Source: an uncultured Oscillibacter sp. (lineage in GTDB: Bacteria > Bacillota > Clostridia > Oscillospirales > Oscillospiraceae). From it: 31,283 nt of DNA. Positions 7,355 to 14,270 of this stretch are shown here, piece after piece. Where the stretch lies: assembly GCA_910584075.1 (NCBI GenBank), contig CAJTZI010000021.1, positions 1 to 31,283 of the forward strand. The letters are read 5' to 3'. A model generated the notes under the pieces. The model was not told the origin of the DNA. It saw only the letters and a list, made by a program, of their open reading frames with translations, and ran no database searches. Within the stretch, counting starts at the first letter, position 1. Each line of letters opens with the position of its first letter. The translations under genes were made by a program, and so were the position numbers.

Positions 7355-8647
7355 ATGGACAAAACGGACCAGCGCTATCACCATTTCGTACAGATCCTGC
7401 GGGAGGAACTGGTGCCCGCCATGGGCTGTACGGAGCCCATCGCCATCGCCTACGGGGCCGCCAAGGCCCGGGAAGTCCTGGGCTGTCTGCCGGATGAGAT
7501 CCTGGTGGAGGCCAGCGGGAATATCATTAAGAATGTGAAGAGCGTGGTGGTGCCCAACACCGGAGGTCTTAAGGGCATCGAGGCCTCCGCCGCCGCCGGC
7601 GCCGTGGCCGGGGACGCCGGGAAAATCCTGGAGGTCATCTCTCAGGTGACAGAGGAGCAGAAGGCGGAGATCAAGGCCTATCTGGACAGTCATGAGGTCC
7701 GGGTGGCCCCCGCCCCGGGGGACGTGGTCTTTGACATCATTGTCACCCTCACCGCGGGGGCGGACACCGTCCGCCTGCGCATCGCGGACTATCACACCAA
7801 TATCATCCTGATCGAGAAAAACGGCGAGACTCTGCTGGAGAGCGGCAACGTGGTCTCCGACAGCGCCAGCGGCCTGACGGACCGCAGCTGCATGTCCGTA
7901 GAGGCTATCGTGGACTTTGTCAACACCTGCGACATCGAGGATGTGCGGGAGATTGTCCAGCGGCAGATCGACTACAACTACGCCATCGCCCAGGAGGGCA
8001 TGACCCATGAGTGGGGCGCCAACATCGGCAAGGTCCTGCGGCAGCACTACGGGGACGACATCAAGACCCGTGCCCGGGCCATGGCCGCCGCCGGGTCCGA
8101 CGCCCGCATGAGCGGCTGTGAGATGCCGGTCATCATCGTCTCCGGCAGCGGCAACCAGGGCATCACCGCCTCGGTGCCTGTCATTGAGTACGCCAAGGAG
8201 CTGAACGTAAGCCAGGAGACCATGCTCCGGGCCGTCGCCCTCAGCGACCTGCTGACCATCCATATGAAGACCGGCATTGGCCGCCTCAGTGCATACTGCG
8301 GAGCTGTCAGCGCCGGGTGCGGCGCCGGCGCCGCCATCGCCTGGCTCCAGGGGGGAGACTTCGAGACCGTGGCCCACACCCTGGTCAACGCCCTGGCCAC
8401 CATCTCCGGCATGATCTGCGACGGGGCAAAGCCCTCCTGCGCGGCCAAGATCGCCGCCGCGGTGGACGCGGGCCTTCTGGGCTACCATATGTACAGCAGC
8501 CAGCAGCAGTTCTACGGCGGCGAGGGCATCGTCTCCAAGGGCGTGGAGAACACCATCGCCAACATCGGCCGCCTGGGCCGCCTGGGAATGCGGGAGACAG
8601 ACCGTGAGATCATCCGCATCATGACCGGGCAGCCTCCCACGGCGTAA
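7355..8647 (+). CDS. L-cysteine desulfidase family protein (UPF0597 / serine dehydratase-alpha-like)
   Basis: A 430-residue protein of the L-cysteine desulfidase/UPF0597 (YhaM, CdsB) family. The hallmarks are GCTEPIAIAYGAAKA near the N-terminus (about residues 24-38), SGSGNQGITASVPV in the middle and SGMICDGAKPSCAAKIA near the C-terminus. Its cysteines are those proposed to hold an iron-sulfur cluster in the family. Characterised members break down L-cysteine to pyruvate, ammonia and sulfide in the cytoplasm. The ATG at 7355 has AAAGGAGG seven bases upstream. The DAACS symporter follows 110 bases later with no terminator between, so the pair is probably one transcript for amino-acid uptake and breakdown. 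Substrate (cysteine versus serine) cannot be decided from sequence. Confidence 0.88.
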   Translation: MDKTDQRYHHFVQILREELVPAMGCTEPIAIAYGAAKAREVLGCLPDEILVEASGNIIKNVKSVVVPNTGGLKGIEASAAAGAVAGDAGKILEVISQVTEEQKAEIKAYLDSHEVRVAPAPGDVVFDIIVTLTAGADTVRLRIADYHTNIILIEKNGETLLESGNVVSDSASGLTDRSCMSVEAIVDFVNTCDIEDVREIVQRQIDYNYAIAQEGMTHEWGANIGKVLRQHYGDDIKTRARAMAAAGSDARMSGCEMPVIIVSGSGNQGITASVPVIEYAKELNVSQETMLRAVALSDLLTIHMKTGIGRLSAYCGAVSAGCGAGAAIAWLQGGDFETVAHTLVNALATISGMICDGAKPSCAAKIAAAVDAGLLGYHMYSSQQQFYGGEGIVSKGVENTIANIGRLGRLGMRETDREIIRIMTGQPPTA

Positions 8648-8757
8648 AGTCTCCCCCGCTCCGCGTATGCGCGGGCTCCGCCGCGCGTATGCTGGAACAG
8701 AGAACCGCTGAGCAAAATTTGCGTTGTGTGTGTTTGACACAGAAAGAGAGGATTTCT

Positions 8758-9957
8758 ATGGCTACTGAGAAAAAGGGAATGAGCCTGCCCCTGAAGCTGC
8801 TGATCGGCATTGTGGTGGGCATCGTCTTCGGCCTGTTCCTGCCGGAGAGCGTCATGACCATCGTCGTCACTCTGAAATACGTGCTGAACCAGCTCATCAT
8901 GTTCTGCGTGCCCCTGATCGTCATCGGCTTCATCGCCCCCTCCATCACCAAGATGGGATCCAACGCCACCCGGATGCTGATGGTGGCAGTCGCCGTCGCC
9001 TACATCAGCACCGTGCTGGCCACGCTGATGTCCATGATCGCGGGCTACGTGCTGGTGCCCTTCCTGCCCATCGCCTCCAGCATGGAGGGTCTGAAGGAGC
9101 TGCCCGGCGTGGCCTTCCAGCTGGACATTCCTCAGATCATGCCCGTCATGAGCGCCCTGGTATTCTCCGTCCTCATCGGCCTGGCCGCCGTGTGGACCAA
9201 GGCCAGGACCATCACTGCGGTGCTCCAGGAATTCCAGAACATCGTCCTCAGCGTTGTGAAGAAGGTAGTCATTCCCGTCCTGCCCTTCTTCATCGCTTTA
9301 ACCTTCTGCGGCCTGAGCTATGACGGCACCATCACCAAGCAGTTCCCCGCTTTCCTGCTGGCCATCGTCATCGTCATGGCCGGCCACTACATCTGGATGG
9401 CTGTTCTGTACGGCTTCGCCGGCGTCTACTCCGGCCGCAGCGCCATTGAGGTTGTGAAGCACTACGGCCCCGCCTACCTCACCGCCGTGGGCACCATGTC
9501 CTCCGCCGCCACACTGGCGGTGGCCCTGGACTGCGCCCGGAAGAGCTCCGTCCTCCGCTCCGACATGGTGGAGTTCGGCGTGCCTCTGTTCGCCAATATC
9601 CACCTGTGCGGCTCCGCCCTCACCGAGACCTTCTTCATCATGATCGTCTCCAAGGTGCTCTATGGGGAGCTGCCCAGCGTGGGCCGCATGATCCTCTTTA
9701 TCCTGTTGCTGGGCATCTTCGCCATCGGCGCCCCCGGCGTCCCCGGCGGCACGGTCATGGCCTCTCTGGGCCTGATCACCGGCGTCCTGGAGTTCACCGG
9801 CGACGGCACCGCCCTGATGCTGGCCATCTTCGCCCTCCAGGACAGCTTCGGCACCGCCTGCAACGTCACCGGCGACGGCGCCCTGACCCTGATCCTCACC
9901 GGCTATGCCGAAAAGCATGGCATCAAGAAGGAATCCATCCAGACAGTGGAGCTCTGA
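8758..9957 (+). CDS. Dicarboxylate/amino acid:cation symporter (DAACS family)
   Basis: A 399-residue polytopic membrane protein of the sodium:dicarboxylate symporter family. Key segments are the serine-rich re-entrant loop TMSSAATLAVAL (about residue 245), the second hairpin GAPGVPGGTVMASLG and the transport-site helix FGTACNVTGDGALTL near the C-terminus. The family couples Na+ or H+ entry to uptake of aspartate, glutamate, serine/threonine or cystine. Given the neighbouring desulfidase, cystine, cysteine or serine is a reasonable inferred substrate. The ATG at 8758 is chosen over an upstream in-frame start because the N-terminus MATEKKGMSLPLKLLIG begins the first helix as usual; the AGAGAGG is about eight bases upstream. 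An intrinsic terminator follows. Confidence 0.9.
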   Translation: MATEKKGMSLPLKLLIGIVVGIVFGLFLPESVMTIVVTLKYVLNQLIMFCVPLIVIGFIAPSITKMGSNATRMLMVAVAVAYISTVLATLMSMIAGYVLVPFLPIASSMEGLKELPGVAFQLDIPQIMPVMSALVFSVLIGLAAVWTKARTITAVLQEFQNIVLSVVKKVVIPVLPFFIALTFCGLSYDGTITKQFPAFLLAIVIVMAGHYIWMAVLYGFAGVYSGRSAIEVVKHYGPAYLTAVGTMSSAATLAVALDCARKSSVLRSDMVEFGVPLFANIHLCGSALTETFFIMIVSKVLYGELPSVGRMILFILLLGIFAIGAPGVPGGTVMASLGLITGVLEFTGDGTALMLAIFALQDSFGTACNVTGDGALTLILTGYAEKHGIKKESIQTVEL

Positions 9958-9968
9958 TCCCCCTCGCT

Positions 9969-10010
9969 TCCCCCATTTTCGGGCTCCGGCCCGGGAATGG
10001 GGGATTTTTT
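9969..10010 (+). terminator. Intrinsic terminator after the symporter
   Basis: A 9-bp stem (9969-9977 with 9996-10004) with additional internal GGGC/GCCC pairing is followed by TTTTTT. Confidence 0.92.
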
Positions 10011-10084
10011 GCCCCCGTCCGCCCGCCAGCCGCGGCGGGCCCGTGTCTCCTCCGTCCACTTCCCGACCGGCAGGCCCGCGGCTG

Positions 10085-10121
10085 TGTCAATTTTTGTCAA
10101 ACACTGTCATATATCGTCACA
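10085..10121 (+). promoter_or_regulatory. Four tandem 0A-like boxes with exact 10-bp period
   Basis: GTCA occurs at 10086, 10096, 10106 and 10116, each in a TGTCA or CGTCA context (TGTCAAT, TGTCAAA, TGTCATA, CGTCACA). A fifth copy sits at 10145. The Spo0A box is TGTCGAA, and tandem 0A boxes are known to lie 10 bp apart on one face of the helix. The array is about 70-100 bases upstream of a gene for a Spo0A-C-like protein, so autoregulation or control by Spo0A is inferred. Confidence 0.6.
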
Positions 10122-10188
10122 AGTGCGGAAAACTGGGGAAATTTGTCATATTCTGTATACATCCAAAGATAGAGAAAGGATGACAGGG

Positions 10189-10737
10189 ATGAAAAATCTC
10201 TCACGGATTCTGTCGGAACTTGCAAACCACGCAAGCTGGGATGGCTACGGTCTGCTCAACCACGCAATCATGAAGGCCGTTCAAGCGCAGCCCATGCCGG
10301 TCAATATGGACCAGCTGTGCGAACAGCTGGTCGGCGTCGGAGACAAGCACAATCCGCAAACCATTTACCGCTCCATGGCCCGGGCGGTGGACGACATCTG
10401 GGCCAATCCGAAGAGCCGGCCGCTCTTGAAGGAGTATTATCACCGGGAGCTGGTGGAAAAGCCCACTCTGGACAGCTTTATCTGTGCCCTTGCCCGGTAT
10501 CTGTGGGAGCAGGAGGCCGCGCCGGACCTCTACGAGATCATCTTCGACCAAGTCAGCGAGAAATATGGAATTATCAGTCATATCGGAGACCCCAAGATCT
10601 GGGCCGCCTTTCCCGCCATTACGGCGGACAAGGTGCTGGTGGAGCAGATTGTCTCCTTTCTCTGCGACAAGGAGATCCCTCCAGAGATTTTCAAAAACTT
10701 CTATCTCTCCGGCGGGCTGCTGTGCGATCCCGAATGA
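10189..10737 (+). CDS. Spo0A C-terminal-domain-like DNA-binding protein
   Basis: A 182-residue protein. Residues about 14-80 (YGLLNHAIMKAVQAQPM, LCEQLVGVGDKHNPQTIYRS, MARAVDDIWANP) match the order of elements in the Spo0A effector domain: a helix ending in I-M-x-V, then a helix-turn-helix with Y/A-rich recognition helix and the terminal A-x-x-x-I/V-W. There is no receiver domain. Residues about 85-182 are not recognised and contain IPPEIFKNFYLSGG. Start: the second ATG (10189) has AAAGGA at good distance, while the ATG three codons earlier is too close to it. Single gene with upstream 0A-like boxes and its own terminator. It could compete with or respond to Spo0A; that is inference. Confidence 0.65.
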   Translation: MKNLSRILSELANHASWDGYGLLNHAIMKAVQAQPMPVNMDQLCEQLVGVGDKHNPQTIYRSMARAVDDIWANPKSRPLLKEYYHRELVEKPTLDSFICALARYLWEQEAAPDLYEIIFDQVSEKYGIISHIGDPKIWAAFPAITADKVLVEQIVSFLCDKEIPPEIFKNFYLSGGLLCDPE

Positions 10738-10738
10738 A

Positions 10739-10769
10739 AGAAGCGCCGCCTGTAACAGGCGGCGCTTCT
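10739..10769. terminator. Bidirectional hairpin between convergent genes
   Basis: A perfect 14-bp stem with a TAA loop (10739-10752 with 10756-10769) sits between the Spo0A-C-like gene and the end of the TRAP permease gene. U-tracts are weak on both sides, but the stem is very stable. Confidence 0.75.
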
Positions 10770-10797
10770 CGTGTTTGGATTCCGGCCGTCCGGCCTG

Positions 10798-12828
10798 TCA
10801 GGCCGCGGCCTTCTGGGCACCCAGCTTCTGCAGGGCCACAACGCCCAGCACCAGAACCAGGCCGATGATGTCGCTGGCAAACCCGGGGAACATCATGCTC
10901 AGGCCGCCCGCTGCCATCAGCACGCGGAACAGGGGACTGATCCTGCAAAACAGCGTGCCGTTCAGGGCCGCCGCCACGCCGAACAGACCGATCAGGGAGG
11001 TGACCACGATGACCACCACATCCAACGGCCCGGTGTCCACCAGCAGCATGGCGGGGTTGAAGGCGAAGATATAGGGCACGATGAAGGCGGCAATGGCCAG
11101 CTTTGTGGCGTTGACGCCGGTCTTCATGGGGTTGGACTTGGCAATAGCGCTGCCGGCGTAGGCCGCCAGGGCAACGGGGGGCGTAATGTCCGCCACGATG
11201 CCGAAGTAGAACACAAAGAAGTGGGCAGGGATCTTGCCGATGCCCAGGGTAATCAAAATAGGGGCGCAGGTGGAGGCCATGATGCAGTAGTTGGCTGTGG
11301 TGGGCACGCCCATGCCCAGCACGATGCAGCACAGCATAGTCAAAAACAGAGCGATGAACAACGCCAGGGCCTCATTGGGAATCATGCGGCTGATGTTCAC
11401 CACCGCGCTGACCAGCTTGGACGCCAGACCCGTCACAGTGATGCAGCCGGCCACCATGCCGGCCATGGAGCAGGCCACCGCCACGGTGATGCAGCCCCGG
11501 CCGCCGGCCTCCAGGGAGGAGGCAATCATTGTGGCGGTCTCCTTCACCACGTGGACGGCGAAGCCTTCGCCGTGCTGGGCGCGGCTGTCCCGGAAGATGT
11601 GGGGCAGGCTCACCAGAATGGTCAGCACGATGGCGATGGCCGCGGAGAACTGGAGGGTCCGGACGCCGGTGGACACCAGCCACACCAGCACCACCAGAGG
11701 AAGAAGCAGGTAGATGCTGCGGATCAGCAGCCGGAACTTTGGCAGCTGGTCCCGGGAAATACCCTGGAGCCCCAGGCGCTTGGCCTCCAGATGGACGGAG
11801 AGGAAGATTCCGGTGAAGTACAGCAGGGCGGGCAGAATGGCTTTCAGCGCCACGGTGGCATAGGTGGTGTCCATATACTCTGCCATCAAAAACGCCGCGG
11901 CGCCCATAATGGGCGGCATGATCTGACCGCCGGTAGATGCGGCGGCCTCCACCGCGGCAGCAAACTCGCCCTTGTAGCCCGTTTTCTTCATCATGGGAAT
12001 GGTGACGGAGCCGGTGGTCACGGTGTTGCCCACGGAGGAGCCGGAGACCATGCCGCACAGGGCGGAGGAGATCACCGCCACCTTGGCAGGCCCCCCGGAG
12101 GAGGATCCCGCCGCGCAGTTGGCGAGGTCGATAAAGAAACCGGAGATGCCGGTGCGCTCCAGGAAGGAGCCGAAAATGATGAACACGGCGATGAACTTGG
12201 CGCACACCTGGACGGGTGTGGCCATGACGCCGGAGGTCCCATAAAACAGGGTGTAGATCACCCGGGCCAGACTCTGGCCGCTGGCGAAGGTGTAGATCAT
12301 CAGGGCCCCCACCACGAAGAGGATCGGCAGGCCCACGCACCGACGGCACAGCTCCGCCAGGCACAAAATGCCCACAATGCCCAGGCTGATATACAGCCAC
12401 GCCCCGTCCACGGCGTTCTCACCCCAGGGGTCGATCTTGGCGGCGCTGGTGATGACCATCACCAGCCCCTTGTAATTCAGGCAGTAGTAGAAAAAGGAGC
12501 CGGCGCCCAGAACCATCAGCACGACATCGTACCAGGGCATGGTGTTGGGGGTCATATGGCCCTTGTGGATGGGATAGTTCAGATAGCCCATGATGATGAT
12601 CAGGCCCAGGAAGGCCGACAGGCGGATGGGCAGATCCGCTGTGCTCCACAGGGTGGACCAGATGCAGTACAGAGAGAACAGGGCCGTGATCACGCTGACC
12701 ACCGCCTTGGGCTTTCCCTCCCAGACGCGGGTGGCGGACTCCCGGTCAAACTTGCGCATGACCTCGTCCATCTCCGCCGCCGTGCCGGTCTCCACGTCCG
12801 GCAGGGCGTTCTTGTCTTTCTCGCTCAT
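10798..12828 (-). CDS. TRAP transporter fused permease (4TM/12TM, TAXI-type)
   Basis: A 676-residue integral membrane protein that fuses the small (DctQ-like) and large (DctM-like) TRAP permease subunits, as is standard in TAXI systems. The N-terminal 50 residues are soluble; then come about 16 hydrophobic helices. DctM-like signatures include SSGGPAKVAVISSALCG with SGSSVGNTVTTGSVTIPMM, GGQIMPPIMGAAAFLMAEY and LGMGVPTTANYCIMAS. It moves a solute across the membrane with Na+ or H+ using the binding protein encoded just upstream. The ATG at 12828 has AGGAGG nine bases before it; the frame is open six codons further but that start lies inside the ribosome binding site. The solute is probably a dicarboxylate or glutamate-like anion, by family analogy only. 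Confidence 0.93.
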   Translation of the reverse strand: MSEKDKNALPDVETGTAAEMDEVMRKFDRESATRVWEGKPKAVVSVITALFSLYCIWSTLWSTADLPIRLSAFLGLIIIMGYLNYPIHKGHMTPNTMPWYDVVLMVLGAGSFFYYCLNYKGLVMVITSAAKIDPWGENAVDGAWLYISLGIVGILCLAELCRRCVGLPILFVVGALMIYTFASGQSLARVIYTLFYGTSGVMATPVQVCAKFIAVFIIFGSFLERTGISGFFIDLANCAAGSSSGGPAKVAVISSALCGMVSGSSVGNTVTTGSVTIPMMKKTGYKGEFAAAVEAAASTGGQIMPPIMGAAAFLMAEYMDTTYATVALKAILPALLYFTGIFLSVHLEAKRLGLQGISRDQLPKFRLLIRSIYLLLPLVVLVWLVSTGVRTLQFSAAIAIVLTILVSLPHIFRDSRAQHGEGFAVHVVKETATMIASSLEAGGRGCITVAVACSMAGMVAGCITVTGLASKLVSAVVNISRMIPNEALALFIALFLTMLCCIVLGMGVPTTANYCIMASTCAPILITLGIGKIPAHFFVFYFGIVADITPPVALAAYAGSAIAKSNPMKTGVNATKLAIAAFIVPYIFAFNPAMLLVDTGPLDVVVIVVTSLIGLFGVAAALNGTLFCRISPLFRVLMAAGGLSMMFPGFASDIIGLVLVLGVVALQKLGAQKAAA

Positions 12829-12905
12829 AGGGTGAAACCTCCTCAATCGAAATTTCTCCTGCTGTTTTGAAAAGGCGGAGAATTCGTCTCTGCCCTTTCA
12901 ACACA

Positions 12906-12932
12906 GCAAGGGCCGCGAAACGCGGCCCTTGC
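12906..12932 (-). terminator. Attenuator-like hairpin between binding protein and permease genes
   Basis: A perfect 12-bp stem with an AAA loop (12906-12917 with 12921-12932) without a U-run lies between the two TRAP genes. It probably terminates some transcripts or protects the upstream mRNA, giving more binding protein than permease. Confidence 0.65.
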
Positions 12933-12986
12933 CGGATGGAATCCCTTCCGGACCGGGAATTTTAACGCTCCCTGAACGGACCTCTC

Positions 12987-13997
12987 TCAGTAGGTCCCGG
13001 CGGGAATGGTGTAGGCGCTGTAATAGGGGGAGGCGGCCAGCAGGTCGTTGGTGTGCTCCTTGTCCAGGCTCACCAGATACACGGGCTTGGAGGTGGCCAG
13101 GTCCACAATGGCGGTGGTGGGCGCACCGGCCACCACGAAGGCGGCGTCGATTTTGCCGTCCTTCAGGCTCTCGGCGCTGTCGCTGAAGCCCTGGTACACG
13201 GGACTGATGCCGCTGTCGGGATCAATGTCGTAAGCTCCCAGCACATCCACGGCGTTGAACCACACGCCGGAGCCCCGGTCACCGATGGAAACGGACTTGC
13301 CGGCCAAGTCGGCCACGGACTTGATATCGGGGTTAGTGGTGACAATCTGGACCTGCTCCATATACAGGGCGGCCACCACGGAGAAGTTGTCTACCGCGCT
13401 GTCAAACAGGCGCTCACCGTTGTAGCCGTAGCTCATAACGTCAGACTGGACGAAGCCCAGCTGCACGTCGCCGGCGGCCAGGTCCTCGATGTTGGCCTTA
13501 GAGCCGCCGGAAGTGACGGCGGTGACGGAGACGCCGGTGTTGTTGGAGACGTAGCTGGAGAGCACGCCGCCGAAGCCGTAGTAGGTGCCGGACTCGCCGC
13601 CGGTGCCGAAGGTCAGTGCCTTGGAATCGCCGGTGCCGGCGCCGTCCTTCACGGCGGCCACGTCCTTGCCCTTCTCAGCGAAGTACTTGGCCGCGCCGGG
13701 GTGATAGGGCACGGAGGTGACAGAGGAGGCAAAGTCCAGGTCCAGCTCGCCGCCCTTGGCGTGCTGCTCGGTAATGGCGTCCTTGTTCTCAAAAATTGTG
13801 GAAACAAAGTCATAGATGTCAGCCTCGGGCACATCATCCCGGGCGATGACCACGGCGCCCACGGCCACGGTATTGGTGTCCACGGCGGCCGCGCCCTTGC
13901 TGCCGGTGTCGCCGCTGCCGGAATTGCCGCCGCCGCAGGCGGCCAGTACGGTGACCATCATCGCGACGGCCATCAGAAGAGACAAAATCTTTTTCAT
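12987..13997 (-). CDS. TAXI-family TRAP solute-binding lipoprotein, apparently circularly permuted
   Basis: A 336-residue lipoprotein: signal peptide with lipobox LAAC (Cys21), then a Gly/Ser linker. The TAXI hallmarks are present (ALTFGTGGESGTYYGFGG from about 127, TSGGSKANIEDLAAGDVQLG, SIGDRGSGV), but the protein stops right after YTIPAGTY. In ordinary TAXI proteins that phrase is followed by a C-terminal segment of about 70 residues of the type TVAV...VYxxxxxIFEN...HPGAxKYFxEKG. Here that same segment (TVAVGAVVIARDDVPEADIY to YHPGAAKYFAEKGKD, residues 43-112) sits between the lipoprotein linker and the usual N-terminus. The start ATG 13997 has AGAGG upstream. It is followed by the fused permease gene. 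The permutation is my reading of the sequence against remembered family order. Confidence 0.9.
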   Translation of the reverse strand: MKKILSLLMAVAMMVTVLAACGGGNSGSGDTGSKGAAAVDTNTVAVGAVVIARDDVPEADIYDFVSTIFENKDAITEQHAKGGELDLDFASSVTSVPYHPGAAKYFAEKGKDVAAVKDGAGTGDSKALTFGTGGESGTYYGFGGVLSSYVSNNTGVSVTAVTSGGSKANIEDLAAGDVQLGFVQSDVMSYGYNGERLFDSAVDNFSVVAALYMEQVQIVTTNPDIKSVADLAGKSVSIGDRGSGVWFNAVDVLGAYDIDPDSGISPVYQGFSDSAESLKDGKIDAAFVVAGAPTTAIVDLATSKPVYLVSLDKEHTNDLLAASPYYSAYTIPAGTY

Positions 13998-14046
13998 CAC
14001 AAATCCTCTTTTCCTATTTTGATACATGGTCTTGCTCATGTTGAAT

Positions 14047-14075
14047 ATTATAACGCGTGTCCCTTCATTTTTCAA
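14047..14075 (-). promoter_or_regulatory. Strong sigma-A promoter of the TRAP operon
   Basis: Minus strand TTGAAA (14070-14075), 17 bases, TATAAT (14047-14052), 50 bases upstream of the binding-protein start. Confidence 0.8.
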
Positions 14076-14109
14076 GTACATTTTTGAGTTTCCAGCCCTT
14101 TTCTGCAAG

Positions 14110-14157
14110 TTTGCACTGTCATTCCTTCATTTCTCCCCCGCTTTTGCATCACTGTCA
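14110..14157. promoter_or_regulatory. Direct repeat upstream of the TRAP promoter
   Basis: TTTGCACTGTCA (14110-14121) and TTTTGCATCACTGTCA (14142-14157) share TTTGCA and ACTGTCA, about 34 bp apart, in the position expected for activator sites (about -70 to -115). They may bind a regulator of solute uptake. Confidence 0.4.
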
Positions 14158-14221
14158 CAGAAATCCTGCAAATTTTCCCCCGCCTCCCCCATCCGGAGCA
14201 GGGATTTACCGGCGGAGCGCG

Positions 14222-14255
14222 GAAAAGAGGCGCGGGCAGAACGCCCGCGCCTCTT
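14222..14255 (-). terminator. Intrinsic terminator of thrS
   Basis: A perfect 13-bp GC-rich stem (14225-14237 with 14243-14255, five-base loop) is followed on the minus strand by TTTT. It begins 15 bases after the thrS stop. Confidence 0.88.
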
Positions 14256-14270
14256 CAAAACTCACGTTCC

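Noticed and set aside
10085..10121. A short CRISPR-like or satellite repeat
   Set aside because: The repeated unit is only GTCA with a 10-bp step, far too short for CRISPR; helical phasing points to protein binding.
10771..12870. A 699-codon open frame on the plus strand opposite the TRAP permease
   Set aside because: The product is low-complexity (His, Gly, Gln and Asp rich) with no domain, and the minus strand encodes a clear TRAP permease. It is a shadow caused by high GC.
12829..12986. A leftover of the normal TAXI C-terminus after the stop codon
   Set aside because: Reading all minus-strand frames gives no TVAV, IFEN or HPGA-like phrase; the region holds only a hairpin and the permease ribosome binding site.
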